Source: Clostridiaceae bacterium (GTDB lineage: Bacteria > Bacillota > Clostridia > Oscillospirales > Butyricicoccaceae). Taken from it: DNA of 64,000 nucleotides. Positions within the stretch are counted from its first letter, which is position 1; each line of letters opens with the position of its first letter. The position numbers and the translations under genes are program-made. This document shows positions 1 through 9,869 of the stretch, piece by piece. The stretch is from assembly GCA_018383195.1 (NCBI GenBank), contig JAGZOP010000007.1, forward strand, positions 25,660 through 89,659. The letters run 5' to 3'. Under the pieces are notes generated by a model. It ran no database searches. It was not told where the DNA came from and was given only the letters and a program-made list of their open reading frames with translations.

Positions 1-1
1 T

Positions 2-1699
2 GTGGATATTGTTTCCCGCTATGTGCAGCTCAAACGCAGCGGCGCAAACTATTTTGGACTGTGCCCTTTCCACAACGAAAAATCCGGCTCCTTTTCGGTT
101 TCGCCGGATAAACAAATCTTTTACTGCTTCGGCTGCCATGCGGGCGGCGGCGTGATTTCGTTCATCATGCGCGCTGAGGGTCTGGAGTTCCCAGATGCAG
201 TCGCTTTCCTCGCCAAGCAGGTCAATTTACCGATTCCAGAGGACCGGCGCGACCCATATGCCGGACGCAGGCGCGAACGACTGCTGAATCTCATGCGCGA
301 TGCAGCGCGTTTCTATTATGCGGAGCTGTGGAAGCCGGAAAATGCGAAGGTACAGCAATATTTCGCAAAACGAGGTCTGCGGCGCAAAACCATGAACAAT
401 TTTGGTCTTGGGTTCGCACCGGATTCCTTCTTTGCCACCATGGATGCCATGCAGGCAAAAGGATACACCAAAGAAGAACTGCTCGACTGCGGACTGGTTG
501 CCCGCAGCGAAAAGGGCAACCTGTACGACAAATTCCGAAACCGCGTGATGTTCCCCATCATTGACCAGCGCGGCAATGTCATTGCATTCGGCGGCCGCGT
601 GATGGATGACAGCAAACCGAAATACCTGAATTCTCCCGAAACCACGATTTTTCACAAGGGGCGCAATCTGTTTGCGCTCAACCTTGCCCGCAAGACCAAG
701 AGCGATTACTTCATCCTTGCTGAGGGGTATATGGACGTCATTGCGCTGCATCAGGCAGGATTTGACTCCGCGGTTGCCTCGCTCGGCACAGCGCTGACCG
801 ACGAGCAGGCGCGCATGATCGCGCGGCACACCAAAAATATCGTCATTTCCTATGACGCGGACGGCGCCGGTCAGGCTGCGTCCCAGCGCGCCATCGATAT
901 TCTGAAAAAAGCTGATCTTTCGGTCAAGGTGCTGAAAATGCCCGGGGCAAAAGACCCGGATGAGTTTATCCGAGAAAAAGGACCGGATGCATTCTGCCGT
1001 CTGATTGAACACAGCGAAAACCACAATGCGTACCGTCTGGAAGCCATTGCCGCCAAATTCGACCTCGAGGAGGACGAGCAGCGCGTCGAATTCCTGCGGG
1101 AGGCCGCGCGCATGCTGGCTGCCATCGACGGCGCGGTGGAGCGCGAGGTCTACGCCGGACGCGCCGCACAGATGGCGGGGGTCAGCAAGGACGCCATGGA
1201 GGTCGAAGTCAAACGTGCGCTTGCCATTCGCCGCAAGCAGCAAAGAACCGCCCAGCACCGCGAGATCCGCGCTCCGGCGCAGGCTGCGCAGCCCAAAGAC
1301 CGCACCCTGCACTATCCCGATATCGTCTCTGCACGCGCAGAAGAAGGGATTCTGGCATTGATCTTCAATGACAGTACATTACTTTCCTATCTTGCAGACA
1401 AAATAACGCCGCAGGATTTTACCGCACCTGTCCTGCGTAAACTGTTTGCGCATGCGCAAAACCTTTACAACGCCGGCAGACCGGTTACAATCGGTGCTTT
1501 TGAGGGTTATTTGGAACAAAACGAACTTTCTCTGCTCGCCCGTATTGCGGACATGCCTGTCCCGGCCCAGCGGGAACGAGCCATTGATGACTACATACAA
1601 AAAATCCGGGAGCAGGCGCTGCGCCAGCGTGCGCCCCAGCAAACTCTCTCCGGAGAAGATCCGCTTCTGGCCAAAGCGAAACTAAAAGCGAAGAAATAA
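2..1699 (+). CDS. dnaG: DNA primase DnaG, 5' end missing
   Basis: Makes RNA primers for replication with the DnaB helicase. The visible 565 residues begin inside the CHC2 zinc domain; Cys21, His24, Cys42 and Cys45 are its ligands. The Toprim catalytic core follows, with the AEGYMD motif near residues 240-245 and a YDADG motif near 284-288. The last ~140 residues match the helicase-binding domain. Family members start with roughly 15-20 more residues, so the true start lies left of the window; the GTG at base 2 is an internal Val codon. rpoD follows 16 bases downstream on the same strand, the usual dnaG-rpoD arrangement of the macromolecular synthesis operon. Confidence 0.97.
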   Translation: MDIVSRYVQLKRSGANYFGLCPFHNEKSGSFSVSPDKQIFYCFGCHAGGGVISFIMRAEGLEFPDAVAFLAKQVNLPIPEDRRDPYAGRRRERLLNLMRDAARFYYAELWKPENAKVQQYFAKRGLRRKTMNNFGLGFAPDSFFATMDAMQAKGYTKEELLDCGLVARSEKGNLYDKFRNRVMFPIIDQRGNVIAFGGRVMDDSKPKYLNSPETTIFHKGRNLFALNLARKTKSDYFILAEGYMDVIALHQAGFDSAVASLGTALTDEQARMIARHTKNIVISYDADGAGQAASQRAIDILKKADLSVKVLKMPGAKDPDEFIREKGPDAFCRLIEHSENHNAYRLEAIAAKFDLEEDEQRVEFLREAARMLAAIDGAVEREVYAGRAAQMAGVSKDAMEVEVKRALAIRRKQQRTAQHREIRAPAQAAQPKDRTLHYPDIVSARAEEGILALIFNDSTLLSYLADKITPQDFTAPVLRKLFAHAQNLYNAGRPVTIGAFEGYLEQNELSLLARIADMPVPAQRERAIDDYIQKIREQALRQRAPQQTLSGEDPLLAKAKLKAKK

Positions 1700-1715
1700 T
1701 TTGGAGGTACAAAGA

Positions 1716-2939
<1,224 letters not shown>

Positions 2940-2962
2940 TGCCGCCTTTGCAGCCAATATTT

Positions 2963-2994
2963 CAGCCGCCCCCACCGGGGGCGGCTGGTTTTTC
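2963..2994 (+). terminator. Terminator after rpoD
   Basis: Perfect 11-bp stem (2963-2973 with 2977-2987), loop ACC, followed by a short T-rich tract. It closes the dnaG-rpoD unit. Confidence 0.85.
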
Positions 2995-3011
2995 GTCCTA
3001 GGAGGATTTCT

Positions 3012-3869
3012 ATGAATCAAAAAACCAAAGCCATTCTTTTTATTCTGTCATCCTCGTTTTGTTTTGCTCTGATGAGCACATTCGTGCGTTTGGCAGGCGA
3101 TATTCCATCCGTACAAAAAAGCTTTTTTCGCAATTTAGTGGCGCTTCTCTTTGCGCTGATTGTACTCATCCATTCCAAAGAACCGGTGCGGCTCGGAAAA
3201 GGCACGCTGCCATTCTATCTGGTTCGCGCAGGTATGGGAACCATCGGCGTACTGTGCAACTTCTATGCGGTCGATCACCTGCTGCTGTCGGATGCAACCA
3301 TGCTCAACAAGCTGTCCCCGTTTTTCTCGATTGTGTTTTCATTCTTCTTCCTGAAAGAGAAGGTAAAATGGGTGCAGGTTCTTGGAATTTTGGGTGCATT
3401 CGGCGGCGCGCTGCTCATTATCAAGCCGGGATTTTCAATCGATGCATTTCCGGCGTTCATCGGGATGATGGGCGGATTGTCAGCCGGTGCGGCGTATACG
3501 GCGGTACGCTATCTCGGTCAGCGCGGTGAGCGCGGACCGGTGATTGTGCTGTTCTTCTCTGCCTTTTCCTGTCTTGCTGTCCTGCCGGTGATCTTGTTTG
3601 ATTATACGCCGATGTCAGCTTATCAGCTTGCCATGCTGCTGCTTGCAGGTTTGGCTGCTGCTGGCGGGCAGTTTTCCATTACGGCTGCATATTCCAATGC
3701 GCCGGCACGTGAAATTTCGATTTATGACTACACGCAGGTGATTTTCTCTGCACTGCTCGGATTTTTCTTTTTCATGCAGATTCCGGACGCGCTCAGCGTG
3801 ATTGGTTATATTGTGATCTGCGGCATTTCGCTGCTGATGTTCCTCTACAACCGCCGCGCAGAGACATAA
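3012..3869 (+). CDS. EamA/DMT-family transporter
   Basis: A 285-residue integral membrane protein with about ten hydrophobic segments arranged as two EamA repeats (roughly residues 5-135 and 145-280), typical of the drug/metabolite transporter superfamily. Some homologs of this shape export small metabolites or take up S-adenosylmethionine; the substrate here cannot be read from sequence. ATG at 3012 follows AGGAGGA. The gene stands alone between two terminators. Close hydrophobic motifs such as DATMLNKLSPFF sit at the end of the first repeat, where family members carry a conserved SP(L/F)F motif. Confidence 0.85.
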   Translation: MNQKTKAILFILSSSFCFALMSTFVRLAGDIPSVQKSFFRNLVALLFALIVLIHSKEPVRLGKGTLPFYLVRAGMGTIGVLCNFYAVDHLLLSDATMLNKLSPFFSIVFSFFFLKEKVKWVQVLGILGAFGGALLIIKPGFSIDAFPAFIGMMGGLSAGAAYTAVRYLGQRGERGPVIVLFFSAFSCLAVLPVILFDYTPMSAYQLAMLLLAGLAAAGGQFSITAAYSNAPAREISIYDYTQVIFSALLGFFFFMQIPDALSVIGYIVICGISLLMFLYNRRAET

Positions 3870-3872
3870 TAT

Positions 3873-3906
3873 AAAAGGGTCATCCCCATGGGGATGACCC
3901 TTTTTG
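3873..3906. terminator. Bidirectional terminator
   Basis: Long perfect inverted repeat flanked by an A-run and a T-run, between the convergent DMT transporter and luxS genes; it can serve both strands. Confidence 0.9.
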
Positions 3907-3934
3907 TTCGATTCAAATGGGAGTCCGTTTCTGC

Positions 3935-4393
3935 TTACTTCTTGTAAACGAGGTCTGCCTCGGTCCAATCCTTCAAAATCGGAATCATGCGTGCTGCCAT
4001 CTTCTTTGCACCCGCAAGGTCATGCAGCAGATAGTTGCCGCACTCAATCCGGCTCGCGCCCGGGATTTCTCCCTCATAGGCTGCGATGAAATCCATGCTC
4101 TCGCGCACCAGATCGATCGCATCTGCCGGGGACAGGTCACGCACGAGGAAATAAAAGCCGGTCTGGCAGCCCATTGGGCCGCAGTAGATAATATGGTCGG
4201 CAAAGCGGCTGTTGCGGGTATAGGTCGCAAACAGATGCTCAAATGTATGGGTTGCCGCCGGGTCAAGGTACACACCCGCGTTCGGCAGGGTCATGCGCAC
4301 GTCATAGGTCGTGATGTCGCCGTCGATGCGCGAGGTATACATACCCTCGGTGAGTACGTCGTGGTTGACTTCAAAGCTTGCAATACGCTTCAT
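3935..4393 (-). CDS. luxS: S-ribosylhomocysteine lyase LuxS
   Basis: Cleaves S-ribosylhomocysteine to homocysteine and DPD, the precursor of autoinducer-2. The 152-residue length is normal. The metal-binding HTFEH motif, the catalytic Cys in GPMGCQTGFY and the third metal ligand Cys in ECGNY are all present. No nucleosidase (Pfs/MtnN) gene is next to it. It lies behind guaB, separated by a hairpin terminator, with GGAGAG before its ATG. Whether AI-2 is a signal here or LuxS serves only the methyl cycle cannot be told from the locus; metY, which uses sulfide and O-acetylhomoserine, is 5.5 kb away. Confidence 0.95.
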   Translation of the reverse strand: MKRIASFEVNHDVLTEGMYTSRIDGDITTYDVRMTLPNAGVYLDPAATHTFEHLFATYTRNSRFADHIIYCGPMGCQTGFYFLVRDLSPADAIDLVRESMDFIAAYEGEIPGASRIECGNYLLHDLAGAKKMAARMIPILKDWTEADLVYKK

Positions 4394-4411
4394 GATGTTC
4401 TCTCCTTATCC

Positions 4412-4446
4412 GAAAAGTGCGGCGCACAGAGAGCCTGTACGCCGCA
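4412..4446 (-). terminator. Terminator after guaB
   Basis: On the minus strand a 12-bp GC-rich stem (4418-4429 with 4435-4446, one G-U pair) ends in CTTTTC, in the gap between guaB and luxS. Confidence 0.65.
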
Positions 4447-4459
4447 GCAATCTATAATC

Positions 4460-5968
4460 TTATTTGTGCGCCGAGATTGCAGAATCCTTGAGCACGACGT
4501 CGTGTGCGCCGCCTTCAACGATTGAGGTCGCAGAAACCAGCGTGATCTTTGCGTTCTTCTGGAAATCCGGAATGTTCAGTGAGCCACAGTTGCACATGGT
4601 CGAGCGAACCTTGTTCAGGGTCAGGGTCACGTTGTCATGCAGCGAGCCTGCGTACGGCACATAAGAGTCAACGCCTTCCTCAAAGGACAGCTTCTTATCG
4701 CCGCCCATGTCGTAGCGCTGCCAGTTGCGCGCACGTGCAGAACCTTCGCCCCAGTACTCCTTCATGAAGGTGCCGCCGACATTGACCTTGTTCGTCGGAG
4801 ACTCATCAAAACGGGAGAAGTAACGGCCAAGCATGCAGAAATCCGCGCCCATCGCCAGTGCAAGGGCAATATGGTAGTCGTGCACAATGCCGCCGTCCGA
4901 ACAGATCGGGATGTAGATGCCGGTTTCCTCGAAATACTCGTCGCGCGCCGCAGCAACTTCGATGGTTGCAGTTGCCTGACCGCGGCCAATGCCCTTCTGC
5001 TCACGGGTAATGCAGATCGAACCGCCGCCGATGCCGATCTTGATGAAGTCTGCACCAGCTTCTGCAAGGAAGCGGAAGCCGTCGCGGTCTACAACGTTGC
5101 CCGCGCCGACCTTGACGCTGTCACCATAGTTTTCACGAATCCACTTCAGGGTACGTGCCTGCCACTCCGAGAAGCCCTCGGACGAGTCGATGCAAAGCAC
5201 ATCCGCGCCTGCCTCAATCAGCGCCGGAACACGCTGCTCATAATCGCGGGTATTGATGCCTGCGCCGACCACATAACGCTTGTCGCTGTCAAGCAGTTCG
5301 TTGGTGTTGGTCTTATGAGAATCATAGTCCTTGCGGAAAACCATGTAGACCAGATGCTGATGCTCGTCCACAAGCGGCAGCGCATTCAGCTTATGCTCCC
5401 AGATGATGTCGTTTGCGGTCTTTAAGGTCGTGTCTGCCGGTGCGGTGATGAGCTTTTCAAACGGGGTCATGAAAGAAGCGACCTTCTCATCTCTGGACAT
5501 GCGGGATACACGGTAATCACGGCTGGTGACAATGCCGAGCAGCTTGCCGGTTGCGGTGCCGTCCTCGGTGACTGCCATGGTGGAGTGACCGGTCTTTTCC
5601 TTGAGCGCAAGCACATCCGCAAGCGTCATATCCGGCGTAATGTTGGAATCGGAAACAATGAAACCCGCTTTGTATGCCTTGACGCGCGCAACCATTGCCG
5701 CTTCGCTCTCAATGGTCTGAGAGCCGTAGATGAAAGAAATACCGCCCTCTTTCGCAAGCGCGATGGCCATATTATCATCGGATACCGCCTGCATAATTGC
5801 AGAAACCAGCGGGACATTTGCATAGAGGGAGGACTCTTCCCCCTTCTTGAACTTTACAATTGGGGTACGCAGGCTGACGTTTGCCGGCATGCATTCTGCC
5901 GAGGAATACCCCGGTACCAGAAGATACTCACTGAACGTGCGGGAAGGCTCCGAAAAATAAAATGCCAT
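4460..5968 (-). CDS. guaB: IMP dehydrogenase GuaB
   Basis: Oxidises IMP to XMP with NAD+, the first committed step of GMP synthesis. The 502-residue protein has the TIM barrel split by a CBS pair (about residues 95-220). The active-site loop reads GIGGGSICITREQKGIGRGQ: the catalytic Cys is present, but the loop differs from the common GIGPGSICTT form, as in a clostridial/protozoan branch of the family. The flap motif CSDGGI and a C-terminal ERG-like stretch (GSLHDN) follow. The start has AAAGGAGA upstream. It is monocistronic by its promoter and terminator. Confidence 0.95.
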   Translation of the reverse strand: MAFYFSEPSRTFSEYLLVPGYSSAECMPANVSLRTPIVKFKKGEESSLYANVPLVSAIMQAVSDDNMAIALAKEGGISFIYGSQTIESEAAMVARVKAYKAGFIVSDSNITPDMTLADVLALKEKTGHSTMAVTEDGTATGKLLGIVTSRDYRVSRMSRDEKVASFMTPFEKLITAPADTTLKTANDIIWEHKLNALPLVDEHQHLVYMVFRKDYDSHKTNTNELLDSDKRYVVGAGINTRDYEQRVPALIEAGADVLCIDSSEGFSEWQARTLKWIRENYGDSVKVGAGNVVDRDGFRFLAEAGADFIKIGIGGGSICITREQKGIGRGQATATIEVAAARDEYFEETGIYIPICSDGGIVHDYHIALALAMGADFCMLGRYFSRFDESPTNKVNVGGTFMKEYWGEGSARARNWQRYDMGGDKKLSFEEGVDSYVPYAGSLHDNVTLTLNKVRSTMCNCGSLNIPDFQKNAKITLVSATSIVEGGAHDVVLKDSAISAHK

Positions 5969-6017
5969 TTTGATTCTCCTTTTTCAGACTGAAACTCTGT
6001 CGAACTGTATTTTTACT

Positions 6018-6046
6018 ATTATACCTCTGTTTCACAGCAGAAGTAA
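6018..6046 (-). promoter_or_regulatory. Promoter of guaB
   Basis: TTACTT (6041-6046), 17-bp spacer, TATAAT (6018-6023) on the minus strand. The implied leader is only ~45 nt, too short for a purine riboswitch. Confidence 0.6.
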
Positions 6047-6154
6047 ACCTGCGGATTGATAGAGAATTGAAATGAATTTCGGGAGATTTCTATGCAAACC
6101 GCCGTTTGGCATTTGACCAAACTTTTTGCGGATGCGGAAAGCCAATTTTTCACT

Positions 6155-7213
6155 TTATCGGTGTAAAACGCACCGTTTGCCTGTTGTTTGGTAAGAGCGG
6201 AAACAGCCATAGCAGCCGCGGCACGCGGAGGCGCCTCCTGCCCTTGCAATGCGGATAAAATCCGGCTGGCAGATGAACGGGCGCGCCGCCGAAACGAGCT
6301 CCACACCTGCATCCAATGCACTCTGCATATCTGCGCGGTCACGCAGTCCGCCGACCAGAATAAGCGGCAGAGGGGTTTGCTCGGCAAGCCTCCGTGCAGC
6401 GTCCAGATAATAACAGCGCGCTTCGGGCGGCCGGCTGGCAAAGTCAAAACCGGAAAGCTCGGCGGCAGCCACGCCGTGCTCATCGGCAAAGCTGAGCATG
6501 CTCAGCAGCGCATGCACAAATTCCGGGTCATTCCCTGCGAGATTCGCGTGCAGCTTGAGCAGCACCGGATATCCCTCCCCGACCGCAGCGCGGACTTTCA
6601 AAATCGTCTCACGCACGATACGGAAACGGTTTTCCGCGCTGCCGCCGTAACAGTCATTCCGTTGGTTCCACGCCGGGTCGATGAACTCGGAAAATAAGTA
6701 GCCATGCGCGCAGTGAATCTGCACGCCGTCATAGCCTGCCGCCTTGGCGCGCGCCGCAGCAGACGCAAAATCGTCCTCAATGCGGCAAATTTCCTCCTGC
6801 GTCAGTGCCCGCGCCGTAACGCCCGGCACATATTCCATCGCGCTCGGCGCTGTGGGCGCGCCGCCGATCACCGCAGGCGGGCATTTGCCGCCTGAATGGT
6901 TGAGCTGCTGCACAATCACCCCGCCGCATTGGTGCACCAGCTCGGTCAGCGCGCGCTGAGAGGGGATAAATTTGTCATCATACATGCTGTTCTGATTGGG
7001 GTCATTGCGGCCATCCGGGCACACGCAGGCGTGTCCGGTAAAGATCAGTCCAACCTCCTGCTCCGCAAGTTCGCGGTAAACTGCAAGCTGCTTTTCCGAG
7101 ACCGTACCGTCCGCATTGCCCATATAATCGTTGGTCGCCGATCGGCAAATCCGGTTGCGCAGCGTCAGTCCTGCAAACGTACAGGGTGCAAAAAGCTCCT
7201 TTTTCTCACACAT
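6155..7213 (-). CDS. Old Yellow Enzyme-family flavin oxidoreductase with Fe-S motif
   Basis: A 352-residue FMN-binding TIM-barrel oxidoreductase of the NADH:flavin oxidoreductase family (ATNDY, QLNHSGG, QIHCAHGYLFSEF, GGSAENR are family motifs). The C-terminus has Cys spacing CX2CX2CX10C, resembling the 4Fe-4S site of 2,4-dienoyl-CoA reductase-type enzymes. The second FAD/NAD domain of those ~650-residue proteins is absent, so electrons must come from another partner or from direct NAD(P)H binding. It is the last gene of a five-gene operon and overlaps yjbQ by 8 bases. The substrate is unknown. Confidence 0.85.
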   Translation of the reverse strand: MCEKKELFAPCTFAGLTLRNRICRSATNDYMGNADGTVSEKQLAVYRELAEQEVGLIFTGHACVCPDGRNDPNQNSMYDDKFIPSQRALTELVHQCGGVIVQQLNHSGGKCPPAVIGGAPTAPSAMEYVPGVTARALTQEEICRIEDDFASAAARAKAAGYDGVQIHCAHGYLFSEFIDPAWNQRNDCYGGSAENRFRIVRETILKVRAAVGEGYPVLLKLHANLAGNDPEFVHALLSMLSFADEHGVAAAELSGFDFASRPPEARCYYLDAARRLAEQTPLPLILVGGLRDRADMQSALDAGVELVSAARPFICQPDFIRIARAGGASACRGCYGCFRSYQTTGKRCVLHR

Positions 7214-7607
7214 CCGCCATCACCTTCACATAATAACGGCGCGTGCGCGGACCATCGAACTCACAGAAGTAGATGCCCTGCCAAGTGCCGAGCAGCGGCT
7301 TGCCGTCCTCAATGAGAATGGTTTCACTCGCGCCCACAGTCGAGCATTTGAGATGCGCATCCGAATTGCCCTCCCCATGACGGAACACACGGCGATCCGG
7401 AAAAGCTTCGTCGAATCCGATCACCAGATCATGCTGCACATCGGGATCTGCGTTTTCGTTGATGGTAATTGCACCTGTTGTATGCGGGCAGAATACCACA
7501 CAGATCCCCGACTGCACGCCAGATTCCCGGATGGTTTCCCGCACGGCAGCGGTGATATTATAGTAGCCCTGCCGCGCAGTGCGCAGGGAAAATTCCTTGG
7601 TTCTCAT
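7206..7607 (-). CDS. yjbQ: YjbQ/UPF0047 family protein
   Basis: A 133-residue single-domain protein with the UPF0047 signature: CPHTTGAITINENAD near residues 40-54, then a His-containing GNSDAHLKCSTVG and GTWQGIYFCEFD. The family forms trimers and has been reported to have weak thiamin-phosphate synthase activity; its physiological role is not settled. It overlaps the HD-hydrolase gene upstream by 4 bases and the flavoenzyme gene downstream by 8, so it is translated as part of that operon. Confidence 0.9.
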   Translation of the reverse strand: MRTKEFSLRTARQGYYNITAAVRETIRESGVQSGICVVFCPHTTGAITINENADPDVQHDLVIGFDEAFPDRRVFRHGEGNSDAHLKCSTVGASETILIEDGKPLLGTWQGIYFCEFDGPRTRRYYVKVMADV

Positions 7608-8173
7608 ACGCCCTCCTGCCGCTGTTCACAGAGATAGGTCGCCTCGAGGTCTGCCAGATGCAGTTTGACCGCAAGCGGATATTTTTCATAGGCATGCGCA
7701 ATCGCGAAGCTGCCCGCGCGCGCCGAATCATCAAACCCGCCCATATGCCAGCGGATGGCGACCGCTTCCTCATTTTTCAGGCGCATGAACCGCTCGATGA
7801 GAAACACTGATTTTTCTCCATGTCCATAGGGGAACTTATCGTCGATGGCATACACTGGCACGCGCTCCCACTCGCCGCGCTCGTTTTTGCGGTTGCGGTA
7901 CTCCGTGGTATAGAATCCCGCCTTGCAGATATCGTGCAGCAGCGACGCGATGGTAAAGCTCTCAAGGTCATCCTGCTCGGGATCGTAATGCTTGGCAATC
8001 AGTACATTGTAAACATTCAGGCTGTGTTCCAGCAGACCGCCCTCATATGCCGCATGAAAGCGGGTCGAGGCGGGCGCAGTGAAAAAATCGGTCGATTCCA
8101 GCCACTCGAGCAGCTTATCCGCGCCGCGGCGGGTGACCTGATTGCGGAATATCTCTAAAAATCGTTCTTTCAT
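7604..8173 (-). CDS. HD-domain phosphohydrolase
   Basis: A 189-residue HD-superfamily protein. The metal site is visible as H(x)n-HD: GGLLEHSLNV, then SLLHDICKAG, and a downstream His in RWHMGGFDD. The compact form resembles nucleotidase or 3'-5' exoribonuclease-like HD proteins (YhaM-like HD domain) but lacks an OB domain. Overlaps cca by 4 bases. Linkage to the CCA enzyme suggests RNA or nucleotide metabolism; that is inference. Confidence 0.8.
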   Translation of the reverse strand: MKERFLEIFRNQVTRRGADKLLEWLESTDFFTAPASTRFHAAYEGGLLEHSLNVYNVLIAKHYDPEQDDLESFTIASLLHDICKAGFYTTEYRNRKNERGEWERVPVYAIDDKFPYGHGEKSVFLIERFMRLKNEEAVAIRWHMGGFDDSARAGSFAIAHAYEKYPLAVKLHLADLEATYLCEQRQEGV

Positions 8174-9498
8174 CGTTCCTCCATGTGCTGCCGCACAAAA
8201 TCCGTCAGTGTTTCCGAGGTATTGCGTTCCGGGTTATCGAGCACGAAATCCAGCATCCGGCGCTGCATCTCCCCGATGGCACATCCCGAAAGGCCGAGCG
8301 CCATCAGCTCCCGTCCGCCCAAAGCGAGGGAGCGCACCGAAAGGCAATCTTTCTGCCGAATGACTTCGTGCAGCATGGTTTCCAGCTTCTGATAGTGCCT
8401 AATGTACTCCGGATGTGTCCCTTGCCCAACGCTATCGGCTTTTTTCAGCATCAGCAGCCGCCGCAGCCGCGCTTCGCCATGCTGCGCCAGCCGCCGCCGA
8501 ACCGCCTTCGTATCCGCATCAATCGGGACATCGTGCAGATGCGCGAGGAATACGACTTCTTCCCGCACAGAGTTTGGCAGGTGCAGCGCCAGACACCGCT
8601 GCTCGGCGAGTGCGGCGCTGACCGCAGGATGTCCATAAAAATGACCGATTCCCGCCTCATCCATTGTAAAGCTGCGCGGTTTTCCGGCATCATGGTACAG
8701 CGCCGCAAGGCGCAGAACCGGGTCAGCCGGAATCTGCTCAAGCGCGCGCAGCGTATGCTCGAGCACATCATATCGGTGATGCCGGTTATGCTGCTGAAAT
8801 CCCTGCATTTCGATGATTTCCGGCAGAATGATCCCGATTACCGCAGAATATTCCCGCAGGATATGTCCGGCATATCGTCCGCAGAGCAGGCGCAGCAGTT
8901 CGCTTGACAGGCGTTCGGGTGCCACGCGCAGCAGCATGGGTGCGAGCTCGCGCAGCGCGGCAGCCGTGTCCTCCTCGATTGTGAACCCGGTTTCGGCGGC
9001 AATGCGCAGTCCGCGCAGGATGCGCAGCACATCCTCCCGAAAGCGGGTTTCCGGATTGCCCACTGCGCGAAGCGTCCGCTGCGCAATATCGGCTCGTCCT
9101 CCGAACGGGTCCACCAGTCCGCGCATCGGACTGAACGCTACGGCATTGACCGTAAAATCCCGCCGTCCAAGGTCGGCTTCAATTTCACGCACAAACCGTA
9201 CCCCATCCGGATGCCGGCTGTCCGAATAGCCGCTCTCCACACGGAATGTTGTAATTTCAAGCGGCGCGCCGTGCAGAATCACAGTCACCGTTCCATGCTT
9301 CAGTCCGGTTTCGACCACCCGCTCCCCTGCGAACACCGCTTTGGTTTCCGCAGGCAGAGCAGCGGTGCACAAATCGAAATCATGCGGACAGATGCCGCGC
9401 AGATGGTCGCGCACCGCACCGCCTACCACATAGGCGGCGAATCCAGCGGCTTCCAGCCTTGCAAGCGCCTCCCGCACCGGCTCCGGAAGGCGCATCAA
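8170..9498 (-). CDS. cca: CCA-adding tRNA nucleotidyltransferase
   Basis: Adds or repairs the 3' CCA end of tRNA. The 442-residue protein starts with the class II nucleotidyltransferase head: GGAVRDHLRG and the catalytic DFDLC carboxylates near residues 25-45. RRDFTVNA and the RFREDVLRILRGLR motif B/D elements follow. A C-terminal HD domain is also present (YHDAGK, FLAHLHD), as in many clostridial members of the family. Overlaps its neighbours by 4 bases on each side, indicating translational coupling within DUF896-cca-HD-yjbQ-OYE. Confidence 0.93.
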   Translation of the reverse strand: MMRLPEPVREALARLEAAGFAAYVVGGAVRDHLRGICPHDFDLCTAALPAETKAVFAGERVVETGLKHGTVTVILHGAPLEITTFRVESGYSDSRHPDGVRFVREIEADLGRRDFTVNAVAFSPMRGLVDPFGGRADIAQRTLRAVGNPETRFREDVLRILRGLRIAAETGFTIEEDTAAALRELAPMLLRVAPERLSSELLRLLCGRYAGHILREYSAVIGIILPEIIEMQGFQQHNRHHRYDVLEHTLRALEQIPADPVLRLAALYHDAGKPRSFTMDEAGIGHFYGHPAVSAALAEQRCLALHLPNSVREEVVFLAHLHDVPIDADTKAVRRRLAQHGEARLRRLLMLKKADSVGQGTHPEYIRHYQKLETMLHEVIRQKDCLSVRSLALGGRELMALGLSGCAIGEMQRRMLDFVLDNPERNTSETLTDFVRQHMEER

Positions 9499-9704
9499 TT
9501 TCCGCCTTTCTGCTTCAGGCGATAGGCTGTGCCATCCGGGTTGAGCACCACGGTGTTGTCCAGCTGCGCCTTGAGGCTTCCGCGGAAATCCGCAATATAT
9601 TCCTCGCGCAGCGCCTTGCGCTCCGCGGTTTCCTCCGGGGTTAAGCCCTCTGTTTTTGCTTTCTTTGCAAGCGCATTGATACGGTCAATTTTACTCTGTT
9701 CCAT
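9495..9704 (-). CDS. DUF896 (YnzC-like) small protein
   Basis: A 69-residue, highly charged helical protein with the DUF896 pattern: IDRINALAKKAKTEGLT, then EEYIADFRGSLKAQLDN. Members such as B. subtilis YnzC are small helical-hairpin proteins of poorly defined role. First gene of the operon, with its own promoter 40 bases upstream, and overlapping cca by 4 bases. Confidence 0.9.
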   Translation of the reverse strand: MEQSKIDRINALAKKAKTEGLTPEETAERKALREEYIADFRGSLKAQLDNTVVLNPDGTAYRLKQKGGN

Positions 9705-9744
9705 TCTATTTCATCTCCTGATTTTTGGATTGTTTCCTGCTAAC

Positions 9745-9773
9745 ATTATACCAAAATCGTTTCCCATCATCAA
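9745..9773 (-). promoter_or_regulatory. Promoter of the DUF896-cca operon
   Basis: TTGATG (9768-9773), 17-bp spacer, TATAAT (9745-9750) on the minus strand. Confidence 0.8.
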
Positions 9774-9803
9774 GTCTGTCCGCTGTGTGCAGTTTCGATT
9801 TTC

Positions 9804-9832
9804 TTGACCGGCTGACGTCCGCATGTTACAAT
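9804..9832 (+). promoter_or_regulatory. Promoter of metY
   Basis: TTGACC (9804-9809), 17-bp spacer, TACAAT (9827-9832). Transcription would start ~30 nt before the ATG, leaving no room for a SAM riboswitch. Confidence 0.8.
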
Positions 9833-9869
9833 ATTTTCAGCCATTAAATTGTATATGGAGGGAATCTCT

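Noticed and set aside
5969..6017. Purine riboswitch before guaB
   Set aside because: The leader is only about 45 nt and lacks the conserved core.
9833..9869. SAM riboswitch or S-box before metY
   Set aside because: The promoter leaves only about 30 nt of leader, and no S-box sequence is present.
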